21,383 nt of DNA from a virus. Position numbers and translations under genes: made by a program. Shown here in pieces: positions 14,158-21,383 of the stretch (position 1 is the stretch's first letter; every line of letters begins with the position of its first letter). Location of the stretch: the IMG/VR virus record IMGVR_UViG_3300046507_000558, positions 1 to 21,383 of that record; one strand, written 5' to 3'. The notes below the pieces were generated by a model. That model did not search any database. It saw nothing but the letters and a program-made list of their open reading frames with translations, and was not told where the DNA came from.

Positions 14158-15497
14158 TGGGACCGAACGACTACATCCTGAACACCGCGGCGCCCTTCCA
14201 GGCCTTCGCGCAGGGCTACCAGGGCGGCGCCGCGATCCGAGACGACCAGTTCGCCCAACAGCAGCAGCAGACGGCGCTCGCGCAGCAGCAGCAGCTTCTG
14301 CAGGCGCGCCAAGCCGCCATCTCGAACCCCACGGCGACGAACTTCTCGACGCTGATGCTGCTCGACCCCAAGTCGGCCGAGGCATCGCAGAAGGCTTGGG
14401 AGACGCGCAACACCGAGCAGCAGCAATCTCTGGCATCCGACCTCGGAAGCTACGGCGCGGCGCTCGTGAACAAGCAACCGCAGATCGTCGCGGACGGACT
14501 CAATCGCCAGGCCGACCTCATCGAGCAGCAGACTGGCGGCCCGACGCCCGACTCGCAGTCGAAGCGCGCGCTCGCGCAGGTCGCGCTCGAACACCCCGAG
14601 CTGGCGCTGGGCAAGATCATCGCCGTCCTGAAGTCGAGCAAGGCCGGCGGCCCGGTGGCCGACTCGCTCTTGGCGCTCATGACGAAGCCGGCCGAGGTGG
14701 CGAAGGCGAATGCCGACGCGTCGAGCGCGACGACGAAGGCCGCCGTCGACGCTGCGGCCGCTCCGGACGTCGCCGCGAAGCCCGGAATCGACAACGCGAA
14801 GACGCAGGCCGACATGCGCATCGCGGAGCTCAACACGCAGATTGCACAGGCCAACAGCGAGACCGATCGCGGCAGGCTGACCCTCGAGCGCGACAAGCTG
14901 GTCCAGGAGCAGGCGCTCGCCAAGCAGTCGCGAGGCCAGGCAGCACAGGACTCGCAGGACAGCGTCACGCAGGCGCTGCAGACCCTCGACCAGATCAAGA
15001 CGCACCCCGGGCTCGATTCGCACGCTTGGTACGACCCGCGCGGGTTGGACGATACCAACCCCGGGACGCTCTGGGGCCAGGTCATGAAGAGGCTGCCAGG
15101 CACAGACCGGAACGCCCTCGAGACCTACGTCGATTCGCTGAAGGGGCAACTCGGGTATCAGGCGCTGCTCGCCGCGAAGGCGGCAAGCCCGACCGGCGCA
15201 TCAGGGTTCGGCGCGCTCAGCGAGGGCGAGCTGAAGCTGCTTTCCAACCTCGCCGGCAACCTTGATACGAGCAGCAAGGACTTCCCGAAGCAGCTCAGCA
15301 ACGTCGAGAAATACCTGACGAAGATGCAGTCGAAGATCACTGCCTCGCCGAGCGTTCCGACGGCCGGCGGTGCCTTCGTCATGAACACGCCCCGGTATGG
15401 GGTCGTGGATGAAGGCCGGGTCAACTCACTGTTGAAGCAGTTCCCCGGCTCGACGCGCGCTCAGGTCCTGCAGTTCCTGCAGGCCCAGGGGAAGTGA
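14157..15497 (+). CDS. Ejection (internal virion) protein, P22 gp20-like
   Basis: The 446 residues compare with 471 in P22 gp20. The N-terminus begins NDYILNTAAPFQAFAQGYQG, followed by poly-Gln-rich helices (QQQQQTALAQQQQLLQARQ). A long Ala/Lys/Gln/Asp-rich helical or coiled-coil centre runs to ~residue 270, and the C-terminal part has short helices (DSLKGQLGYQALLAAKAA; EGELKLLSNLAGNLD) ending QVLQFLQAQGK. In P22 this protein is ejected with gp7 and gp16 into the periplasm. The assignment rests on composition, size and position between gp7-like and gp16-like genes. Start and stop junctions on both sides are TGATG overlaps, so translation is coupled along the operon. Confidence 0.82.
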   Translation: MGPNDYILNTAAPFQAFAQGYQGGAAIRDDQFAQQQQQTALAQQQQLLQARQAAISNPTATNFSTLMLLDPKSAEASQKAWETRNTEQQQSLASDLGSYGAALVNKQPQIVADGLNRQADLIEQQTGGPTPDSQSKRALAQVALEHPELALGKIIAVLKSSKAGGPVADSLLALMTKPAEVAKANADASSATTKAAVDAAAAPDVAAKPGIDNAKTQADMRIAELNTQIAQANSETDRGRLTLERDKLVQEQALAKQSRGQAAQDSQDSVTQALQTLDQIKTHPGLDSHAWYDPRGLDDTNPGTLWGQVMKRLPGTDRNALETYVDSLKGQLGYQALLAAKAASPTGASGFGALSEGELKLLSNLAGNLDTSSKDFPKQLSNVEKYLTKMQSKITASPSVPTAGGAFVMNTPRYGVVDEGRVNSLLKQFPGSTRAQVLQFLQAQGK

Positions 15498-17992
15498 TGG
15501 CGCAAGCCGAGGCGACCCCCAACAGCTACCGCGATCCGTTCTGGACGCAGCTGGCCGAGACGACTGCGCAGAAGGTCGGGCTCCCGGCCGGCTTGCTGTC
15601 GGCCGTCGTCCTGCACGGTGAGAAGTCGAACGCCGACCAGGTCAGCGAGGCCGGCGCGAAGACGCCGTTCCAGATCACGCCCACCACGCGCGATGCGATC
15701 CTGAAGCGCGACGGCATCGACGCCTATCTCTCGCCCGAGAACGCCGCCGAGGCCGCGGCGCTGGTGCTGAAGGACGGCCTGCAGTGGGCCAAGGGCCGCG
15801 CGAGCGATCCGGCGACTCAGGAGCGCCTGGCCGCCGGCTTCTATCACGGTGGCGGCGACACGGCGAACTGGGGGCCGCGCACCAACGCCTACATCGCGCG
15901 CGTGAGCGCCGGCTCGCAGCAAGCCAAGGGCGACGCGCTCGCCAACGACTTCGCGGCGTTCATGAAGGAGAATCCGGCGGTGCCGGCCGCTGCAGCGCCC
16001 ACCGCGGCCGCCGGCGCAGATCCGCTCGCCGCTGACTTCGGCGCCCGGAAGCAGCAGCAGGACGCGACGGCCGCGCACCCCGACCGCGACTACTCGCCGC
16101 AGATCCCCGACACGCCCACGCAGCTCGACGAGCAGGGCCGGCCCTACGTCAGCAACGCGCGTGCGCCGCAGCCCGGCCTCGGCGACAAGGCCCTCGGCGC
16201 CGGCGAGGCTGGGCTCGCCACTGCGACTGGCATTCCGGCCTACATCGCCGGCGCCGGCTCGTACCTCGACCAGTTCAACCGCGCCATCGCAAACAAGCTG
16301 GGTGACTCGCTCGGCGTGGGCGGCCCGTCGTGGCCGGTGCAGGACCCGGACCAGGCGGCGACGCAGACCGCGCAGCAGCTCACCTACCAGCCGCGCACCT
16401 CCACGGGCCAGGACTATGCGCAGTCGCTGTCCGAGGCGATGCAGCCGCTTGCCGGACTGAACCCGGTCGAGGGTGCGCTGATCGCGAGCGGTGCGCGCCC
16501 GGCGGTCCAGGCAACTGCCGGCGCCGCGCGCGCCGCGCCCGAGGCAATCACGGACGGCGCTGCAGCCGCCGGCGCCGCGATCCGCGACCGGTATGCCGCG
16601 CTGACGGGCGGCGCGTCGGTCAAGGCCACGCCGGGCTCGATGGGCAGCGCGGGCGCCGCAGGCACCGACATCGCGTTGCAGCGCGCAGCCACTGCCGCTG
16701 ACCTGCCGGTGCCAATCAAGCTCACCCGTGGCCAGGCCACGCGCGACTTCGCCCAGCAGCAGTTCGAGGGCGAGACGGCGAAGAATCCGGACGTGGGCGA
16801 GCCGCTGCGCGAGAACGCGGCCAAGCAGAACCAGCAGCTGGCGCAGAACTTCGACGCGCTCATCGACCGCACCGGCGCCGAGAAGGCGAGCGACATCGAG
16901 GCCGGCCGGTTCATCGTGGACGACACGCTGAAGAAGGCCGCGGCGCGCTCGAAGGCCGAATACGACGCGAAGTATGCCGCGGCGGACAAGGCCGGCGAGA
17001 CGCTGGCGCCGGTCGACGTCCAGCCGGTGCTCGACTACCTGAACACGCAGCCCGAGGGCCTGCCATCCAACCGCGTGCCCGACGCCGCGCGCAAGTACGC
17101 CGAGACGCTCGGTATCGCGACGCGTGACGCCGACGGCAACCTCGTCGCGAATCCGGACGTGAACCTGCGGGCGACCGAGGCCTGGCGCAAGGAGATCAAC
17201 CAGGCCGTCGGATTCGATCCCAGCGACCAGCGCCAGGGCGCCATCATCAAGGGCCATCTCGACGCCCAGACAGAAGGCCTCGGCGGCGACCTCTACAAGC
17301 AGGCGCGCCAGGCCTACCAGCGGCATGCGCAGCTGTTCCAGAACAACGCGATCGTCGCGGACCTGCTGGAGACGAAGCCCGGCACCGCCGACCGCCGCGT
17401 CGCACTCGACGACGTCATCGGCCGCATCGTCCTCAAGGGCTCGCGCGAGGACCTCTCCGCGCTGCGCCGCACGCTGCACGTCAGCGACCAGCACGCCGGC
17501 GTCGCGCCGGGCGGCGCCGGACCGGGCAGCCAGGCTTGGCGCGAGGTGCAGGGCGCGACGCTGCGCTACATCGCCGACGAGGCCGGCGCCGTGGGCAAGA
17601 ACGCGTCGCGCGACACCGCGGGGCGCCCGATCATCTCGTTCGCCGGCCTGAACAAGGCGATCCGCACGCTCGACGACGGCGGCCGGCTCGACTTCATCCT
17701 CGGCAAGAAGGACGCGCAGACCGTACGCGACATCGCCGACGTGGCGGCCGTCATCAAGACCGTGCCGCCCGGCTCGGTGAACACCTCCAACACCGCAGCG
17801 ACGTTGATCGCCGCCCTCGGCGAGTCCGCCGTCACCGGCGCGCTGACCGGCCTGCCGGCCCCGCTCTACACGATCGCCAAGTTCGCGAAGCAGTACCGCG
17901 ACGCCGAGCGCCTGCGTGTGCGCGTGCAGGACGCGCTCGAGGGCATGCACCACACGGCCCCCACGCCAGCACCCCAACCGAGGAAGTTCTGA
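15497..17992 (+). CDS. Ejection protein with lytic transglycosylase-like N-terminus, P22 gp16-like
   Basis: This is the largest ejection protein, 831 residues against 609 in P22 gp16. Residues ~28-137 resemble a soluble lytic transglycosylase domain: GLPAGLLSAVVLHGEKSN with candidate catalytic Glu42, then SEAGAKTPFQITPTT (residues 50-64, the usual S-x-x-GA-x-G-x-MQ pattern with Pro-Phe in place of the Gly-Leu/Met), and a GFYHGGG segment like the common A-Y-N-x-G motif. This would open peptidoglycan during DNA entry. Residues ~400-455 (KLTRGQATRDFAQQQFEG; EPLRENAAKQNQQLAQNFD) form the conserved helical region of such proteins. Hydrophobic segments near ~236-260 and ~765-800 may contact membrane. 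I chose ATG 15497, at the TGATG overlap, over the GTG one codon upstream. Confidence 0.85.
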   Translation: MAQAEATPNSYRDPFWTQLAETTAQKVGLPAGLLSAVVLHGEKSNADQVSEAGAKTPFQITPTTRDAILKRDGIDAYLSPENAAEAAALVLKDGLQWAKGRASDPATQERLAAGFYHGGGDTANWGPRTNAYIARVSAGSQQAKGDALANDFAAFMKENPAVPAAAAPTAAAGADPLAADFGARKQQQDATAAHPDRDYSPQIPDTPTQLDEQGRPYVSNARAPQPGLGDKALGAGEAGLATATGIPAYIAGAGSYLDQFNRAIANKLGDSLGVGGPSWPVQDPDQAATQTAQQLTYQPRTSTGQDYAQSLSEAMQPLAGLNPVEGALIASGARPAVQATAGAARAAPEAITDGAAAAGAAIRDRYAALTGGASVKATPGSMGSAGAAGTDIALQRAATAADLPVPIKLTRGQATRDFAQQQFEGETAKNPDVGEPLRENAAKQNQQLAQNFDALIDRTGAEKASDIEAGRFIVDDTLKKAAARSKAEYDAKYAAADKAGETLAPVDVQPVLDYLNTQPEGLPSNRVPDAARKYAETLGIATRDADGNLVANPDVNLRATEAWRKEINQAVGFDPSDQRQGAIIKGHLDAQTEGLGGDLYKQARQAYQRHAQLFQNNAIVADLLETKPGTADRRVALDDVIGRIVLKGSREDLSALRRTLHVSDQHAGVAPGGAGPGSQAWREVQGATLRYIADEAGAVGKNASRDTAGRPIISFAGLNKAIRTLDDGGRLDFILGKKDAQTVRDIADVAAVIKTVPPGSVNTSNTAATLIAALGESAVTGALTGLPAPLYTIAKFAKQYRDAERLRVRVQDALEGMHHTAPTPAPQPRKF

Positions 17993-20052
17993 TGCTCGCG
18001 ATCCAGTCGCCACTGCCGCAATTCCCTGACCTGTTCGGCAAGCCGCTGCAGGCGGGCCAGGCCTTCTTCGGGGTTCCCAACGACAACCCGATCACCGCGC
18101 CCGTCGACGTCTTCTGGGACCTCATGGGCACGCAGCCGGCGACGCAACCGGTGCGCACAGTCAACGGCATGCTGGCGCGGGCGGGCACGCCCGCCACGGT
18201 CTTCTGTGCGGGCGACTTCTCGCTGCTGATCCAGGACGCGACCGGCGCGCAGGTCTTCTACGCCGCCTCGTCGGCCGACATCAGCAATTTCCTCGCGATC
18301 GAGGCCCGGCTGGACGGCCTGGCGACCGCGACCGGCGCACCCTCCATCGGCTACCTCGCGAAGGGCAATGGCGCGGTGCTGCGGCCGGTCGACAGTAAGC
18401 TCGACGACTTCCGCGGGCCGATGGACTTCGGCGCGACAGGGCTGCAGGCCAACGACGCCACCAATTCGATGCAGCTGGCCGTCGATGCAGCGCTGAGCGA
18501 CGACAAGCCGGGTAACTCGGTCTTCACTCCGGACGGCACGTTCCCGCTCACGGAGAGCATCGAAATCGACCTGACGATCGCCAACACGTCGACGGCAGGC
18601 CGCTTCTCGTTCTTCGGTGTGGGCAATGCGTCCATGCTGCTGATGAACGCGAACCCGAACGAAAACGTCTTCAACATCTCGGCCAACCCGGGCCAGTCCT
18701 TCAGCAGCGACTTCCGCAATTTCCGCGTGCAGGTCTTGCCGCAGGGCAACAACGTCAACAGCTACGTCCTCGACACCGGACTCGGGTCGACGATGCTCGA
18801 CTTCCAGATCAGCGGGATCTACGTCAACGGCATCGCTCGCGGATTCGGCGGGCAGTTCGTCTCGGGGCAATTTACGAACTGCATCTTCGACTTCATGCCC
18901 GACTACGCCATCCATGGCAAGTCGAAGGAGTTCCGCAAGCTCGAGATCGTCGGATGTCACTTCTACAAGGTGAAGCAGTACTCAGTCTACGTGCAGGGCG
19001 ACCTCGACTCGAGCGGCAACCCGACGGACATCGCTGACCGCGACAACGGACGCGGCGCCGGGCACTACACGATTGCCGGCTGCGGCTTCGATCGCCACCT
19101 CGACAACACCGAGACCTGCCAACACATCTACGCTTCGCAGGTCGACAACGCGACGCACGCGGGCAACTGGTTCAACGGCAAGGACCCGGGCTCGACCGAC
19201 TACCCGCTCGACGCGATCCGCTACATCGGAGCGCGCTTCCTGAGCTTCGCCGCGCAGCAGATGCGCCACTACGGGCGCGGCGTCTATCTGCAGGACTGCA
19301 TCGGCCTGCAGATCGAGGGCATGAACATCGTCACCGGCAACCAGCTCAGCCAGCCGACGACGGGCGCCCTGACGATGATCAACGTCACGGACTCGATGAT
19401 CCGGGCCAGCATCATCGAGTCGGGCGGGCTCGGCGCAAGCCTGGACGGCTGCGTGGACTGCACCGTGGAACTCGATGTGACGGACTCGCAGTTCAGCGGG
19501 ATCTACATCACGAACTGCTCGCGCATCAAGCTCAAGCCCCGGGTGGTCGATGCCAACAAAGCCGACAGCGGCACGGCCAACCAGACGTACGGCATCTGGA
19601 TCGGCCCGGGCTGCAGCGGCATCGAGATCGAATGCCCACACAGCTACGTGACGAACGTGCTCGCGGGCCAGAAGATCAATCTCTTCATCGATCCCGCCAA
19701 CGCCGTCGGCGCGGTCCAGATCTACGGGGGCGGCCGGCTCTCCAGCGTGCGAACGGGCGGCGCAGCCGTCTCCGACACCGGCGGCGTGCTGAGGTCCAGC
19801 GGCACGATCAAGGGTTTCGTGACCAAGGCGTCCGGCCAAGCCAGCATCGCCAACCCCGCGACGACGGTCGTCGTCAATCACGGCCTCGGCCGCACGCCGT
19901 CGATCGCCGACATCGTGCTCACGCCGAACAACGCCACGGCGGCCGCGACGCCGGCATGGCCCTCGGGCGTCACGTCGACGCAGTTCACCCTCAACGGCTC
20001 ACCAAGCGCGGGCACCGCGACCTGGGGCTGGTCGATCGACACGGAGCATTGA
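17992..20052 (+). CDS. Tailspike with P22-type head-binding domain, beta-helix protein 3, 686 aa
   Basis: This is the clearest tailspike. Residues ~1-105 align in order with the P22 tailspike N-terminal head-binding domain: QAGQAFFGVPNDNP (20-33; P22 ANGKIYIGQIDTDP), then NGMLARAGTPATVFC and DFSLLIQDATGAQVFYA (75-91; P22 MAIYDANGSQVDYIA). Residues ~140-560 form a right-handed beta-helix starting at MDFGATGLQANDATNSMQ, with rungs ISGIYVNGIARGFGGQ and GLQIEGMNIVTGN. Residues ~600-686 are a cap with VVVNHGLGRTPSIADIV and STQFTLN, recurrent at the ends of phage spikes. It should bind the gp10-like hub. An AGGAAG precedes the ATG at 17981-17986 and the start overlaps the gp16-like stop (TGATG). 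Substrate (O-antigen or capsule) is not deducible. Confidence 0.92.
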   Translation: MLAIQSPLPQFPDLFGKPLQAGQAFFGVPNDNPITAPVDVFWDLMGTQPATQPVRTVNGMLARAGTPATVFCAGDFSLLIQDATGAQVFYAASSADISNFLAIEARLDGLATATGAPSIGYLAKGNGAVLRPVDSKLDDFRGPMDFGATGLQANDATNSMQLAVDAALSDDKPGNSVFTPDGTFPLTESIEIDLTIANTSTAGRFSFFGVGNASMLLMNANPNENVFNISANPGQSFSSDFRNFRVQVLPQGNNVNSYVLDTGLGSTMLDFQISGIYVNGIARGFGGQFVSGQFTNCIFDFMPDYAIHGKSKEFRKLEIVGCHFYKVKQYSVYVQGDLDSSGNPTDIADRDNGRGAGHYTIAGCGFDRHLDNTETCQHIYASQVDNATHAGNWFNGKDPGSTDYPLDAIRYIGARFLSFAAQQMRHYGRGVYLQDCIGLQIEGMNIVTGNQLSQPTTGALTMINVTDSMIRASIIESGGLGASLDGCVDCTVELDVTDSQFSGIYITNCSRIKLKPRVVDANKADSGTANQTYGIWIGPGCSGIEIECPHSYVTNVLAGQKINLFIDPANAVGAVQIYGGGRLSSVRTGGAAVSDTGGVLRSSGTIKGFVTKASGQASIANPATTVVVNHGLGRTPSIADIVLTPNNATAAATPAWPSGVTSTQFTLNGSPSAGTATWGWSIDTEH

Positions 20053-20378
20053 TGGCCGAAGACCGCTCCACGAGCCGCCCCATGGTCCTCGACGAGTCCC
20101 GCAGTCGAGCGAGCGACGTGCCGGCCACGCAGGAGGACCTCTCCAAGGTCGACAGGCGCTTGGCAAGTTGCGAACTCGAAGTCTCCAACATGAACAAGAT
20201 GCTCGCGGCCAACACCGTGATGACTGCGGAGACGAAGGAGGTTCTCGATGCCGTGAAGGCCGGCCTGCTGGTGCTTGGCTACATCGGGAAGGCGGCCCAG
20301 TGGGCGGCCAGGCTGGCCACGGCCGTCGCGGCGATCTACGCGGCCTGGCAGTTGATCCGGCACGGCCAGTCGAAGTGA
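20052..20378 (+). CDS. Putative holin (one C-terminal membrane helix), 108 aa
   Basis: The first ~65 residues are charged and soluble with a short helical segment (ATQEDLSKVDRRLASCELEV). The rest is hydrophobic (AGLLVLGYIGKAAQWAARL, then ATAVAAIYAAWQLI, residues ~70-102) and ends in a basic tail (RHGQSK). This is the look of small phage holins with an N-terminal coiled segment and a C-terminal membrane helix. It starts at a TGATG overlap with the tailspike stop and lies upstream of the endolysin. Holin is inferred from size, topology and context. A second holin-like gene follows at 20747, so one of them may be an antiholin. Confidence 0.68.
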   Translation: MAEDRSTSRPMVLDESRSRASDVPATQEDLSKVDRRLASCELEVSNMNKMLAANTVMTAETKEVLDAVKAGLLVLGYIGKAAQWAARLATAVAAIYAAWQLIRHGQSK

Positions 20379-20382
20379 TGCC

Positions 20383-20577
20383 ATGCGCCGCCCCGACTTC
20401 ACCGAGATCGTCACCCGGCAGCTCGCCGAGGAATGCTCGGTGCTGCAGCGCGCGGCCTACGACCGGCTCTGGCTCGAGATCAACCGCGACTCCATCGAGC
20501 TGTTGAGGCAGCGCGTGGAGATGCAATCGCGGCAGGCCCTGGGGCTGCTCGACTACGCGAGGCTGCCGCGGCCATGA
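20383..20577 (+). CDS. Hypothetical small protein in lysis cassette, 64 aa
   Basis: I do not recognise it. It is strongly helical and charged: TEIVTRQLAEECSVLQRAAY, then LWLEINRDSIELLRQRVEMQ, with no signal peptide or membrane segment. The ATG lies 5 bases after the holin-like stop; its stop overlaps the next start (ATGA at 20574). The tight stop-start packing on both sides and G/C-rich third positions support a real gene. A lysis-control or adaptor role is only inferred from position. Confidence 0.6.
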   Translation: MRRPDFTEIVTRQLAEECSVLQRAAYDRLWLEINRDSIELLRQRVEMQSRQALGLLDYARLPRP

Positions 20578-20750
20578 CGCGCAGCGGCCCGCCCGAGCCA
20601 CCGGCCGGCCCATGGCAGCCGCTCGGCTCGCCGACTCCGAAGCCTGCCCCGACGCCCGCGTCGGAGTGGGACCCCGTCCCCGACACCCCGGGGATTGAAC
20701 GCAACCGACTCACCGGCCGGCTGCGCACCAACCTGCCACTCCCGAAATGA
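20574..20750 (+). CDS. Hypothetical proline-rich mini-protein, 58 aa
   Basis: This short frame is joined by ATGA overlaps to both neighbours (20574 and 20747). The protein is proline-rich and probably disordered in its first ~40 residues (SGPPEPPAGPWQPLGSPTP), then a short basic end (ERNRLTGRLRTNLPLPK). There is no lipoprotein box or signal sequence, so it is not an obvious spanin. G/C-rich third positions and seamless coupling favour a real gene, but no function can be given. Confidence 0.5.
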   Translation: MTRSGPPEPPAGPWQPLGSPTPKPAPTPASEWDPVPDTPGIERNRLTGRLRTNLPLPK

Positions 20751-20968
20751 AGCTCATCGACGACGCCGGCGCGGTCTGGCACCGCCTCTGGTCCGTGCGC
20801 CTGGCGCTGCTTGCCGCGGCGCTCGACGGCGGGAACGTGCTGCTCGGCTACCTGGTGCCCGAGCACCCTCGCCAGTCGCTCGCCATCCTGGCCGGTGGCG
20901 TGGCCATGGCGGCCGCAATCGCGCGCGTGGTCGCGCAACCGAAGCTCCGGAAGGACACCGATGCCTGA
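20747..20968 (+). CDS. Putative holin / DUF7940-like membrane protein, 73 aa
   Basis: Two hydrophobic segments are visible, LALLAAALDGGNVLLGYLV (~19-37) and SLAILAGGVAMAAAIARVVA (~44-63), joined by a PEHPRQ turn, with a short charged N-terminus (MKLIDDAGAVWHRLWSVR) and a basic tail. This resembles small phage membrane proteins that precede endolysin genes (DUF7940-like), by memory rather than by search. The ATG is fused to the preceding stop (ATGA), and the stop overlaps the endolysin start by 8 bases. Pinholin or antiholin is plausible, since the endolysin has its own signal anchor. Assignment rests on topology and place. Confidence 0.68.
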   Translation: MKLIDDAGAVWHRLWSVRLALLAAALDGGNVLLGYLVPEHPRQSLAILAGGVAMAAAIARVVAQPKLRKDTDA

Positions 20969-21383
20969 AGCCTCCCCGAACCGCCGGCGCACCGCCATCG
21001 CCGCTGCCGTCGTTGCGCTCGCCGCGCCCGCCGAGGGCATCCGGCACTACGCCTACTACGACCCGCCGCACATTCTGACCGTCTGCGAGGGCCACACCGG
21101 GTCCGACGTCATCAAGGGCCGGTATTACTCGGACGGCGAGTGCTACGCCCTGACGCAGGCCGACGCCGGCAAGGCTGTTGACGCGGTGCTGCGCTGCGCG
21201 CCGGACGCGCCCGACTCGGTCGCCGCCGCCTTCGGCGATGCCGTCTTCAACCTCGGCCCAGCGATCGCCTGCGATCGAACCCGGTCCACCGCGGCGCGCC
21301 TGCTCTACGCCCACGAATGGCGAGGGGCTTGCGAGCAGCTGCCACGCTGGGACAAGGCGACCATCGCCGGCGTCAGCGTCCCG
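20961..21383 (+). CDS. SAR-type endolysin, GH24 lysozyme (3' end outside window)
   Basis: This is a peptidoglycan muramidase. The catalytic triad spacing is exactly that of T4 lysozyme: Glu25 (PAEGIRHYAYYD), Asp34 and Thr40 (9 and 15 residues after the Glu, as E11/D20/T26 in T4). The block TVCEGHTGSD (40-49), with YYSDGEC (55-61), matches the phage P21 endolysin. Residues 8-24 (basic RRR, then TAIAAAVVALAAPA) form a short, weakly hydrophobic N-terminal segment typical of a signal-anchor-release start. Five cysteines (42, 61, 79, 104, 124) suggest periplasmic disulfides, as in other secreted endolysins. AAGGA (20951-20955) precedes the ATG. Only the first 141 residues are in the window. Release and activation of the signal anchor are inferred from the family. 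Confidence 0.92.
   Translation, partial: MPEASPNRRRTAIAAAVVALAAPAEGIRHYAYYDPPHILTVCEGHTGSDVIKGRYYSDGECYALTQADAGKAVDAVLRCAPDAPDSVAAAFGDAVFNLGPAIACDRTRSTAARLLYAHEWRGACEQLPRWDKATIAGVSVP

Larger units (their letters stand above)
1..21383 (+). mobile_element. P22-like short-tailed phage/prophage virion and lysis region
   Basis: Every convincing gene lies on one strand and the order portal, scaffold, coat, gp4-like, gp10-like, gp7/gp20/gp16-like, tailspike, lysis matches the late region of phage P22 and its relatives. No integrase, repressor, terminase or host gene is seen, so the window does not show whether this is a free phage or a prophage. The ends of the element are outside the window. Confidence 0.95.

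Noticed and set aside
1-21383. tRNA genes, CRISPR arrays, insertion sequences, integrase or attachment sites
   Set aside because: None was seen by eye; non-coding gaps are all shorter than 150 bases and hold only the sites listed.

Overview
This window is part of the genome of a tailed bacteriophage or prophage with a short tail and P22-like virion architecture. The DNA is GC-rich with strong G/C bias at third codon positions, which fits a high-GC proteobacterial host; the host genus cannot be read from the sequence. All convincing genes lie on the + strand and are tightly packed, mostly with stop/start overlaps. Both ends are cut: the first gene lacks its 5' end and the last (endolysin) lacks its 3' end.

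Layout. Positions 1-1033 hold the tail end of a beta-rich protein and a small unidentified protein. Positions 1043-6531 hold the head-building genes in the P22 order: portal, scaffold, coat (with an inserted I-domain-like segment), a small head protein with a LEM/HeH-like tail, and a gp4-like tail adaptor. Positions 6538-12216 hold a first beta-helix spike, a 105-residue protein with a GTG start, a gp10-like tail hub, and a second beta-helix spike where P22 carries its tail needle (gp26). Positions 12217-13462 look like a small cargo ('moron'-like) cassette: a candidate promoter and hairpins, an aspartyl/asparaginyl beta-hydroxylase-like 2OG-Fe(II) oxygenase, and a GNAT acetyltransferase. Positions 13462-17992 encode three ejection proteins resembling P22 gp7, gp20 and gp16, the last with an N-terminal lytic transglycosylase-like domain. 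Positions 17992-20052 encode a third spike, which carries a P22 tailspike-type head-binding N-terminus. Positions 20052-21383 form the lysis cassette: two holin-like membrane proteins, two very small unknown proteins and a P21-type signal-anchor-release endolysin.

How the genes work together. Scaffold and coat assemble a procapsid around the portal. The gp4-like and gp10-like proteins close the portal and form the tail hub. Spikes bind and may degrade surface polysaccharide. Ejection proteins leave the virion to make a trans-envelope conduit, and the lysis cassette releases progeny.

Most notable observation. The 90-base gap between portal and scaffold contains TGATTCACGTGAAACA (3127-3142), a 15-of-16 match to the bacterial chromosomal centromere site parS (TGTTTCACGTGAAACA). 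It directly abuts a good sigma-70-type promoter (TTGAAG, 17 bases, TTTAAT) driving scaffold and coat. Other points of interest are three beta-helix spikes in one module, the oxygenase/acetyltransferase pair, and structured leaders before the coat and oxygenase genes.
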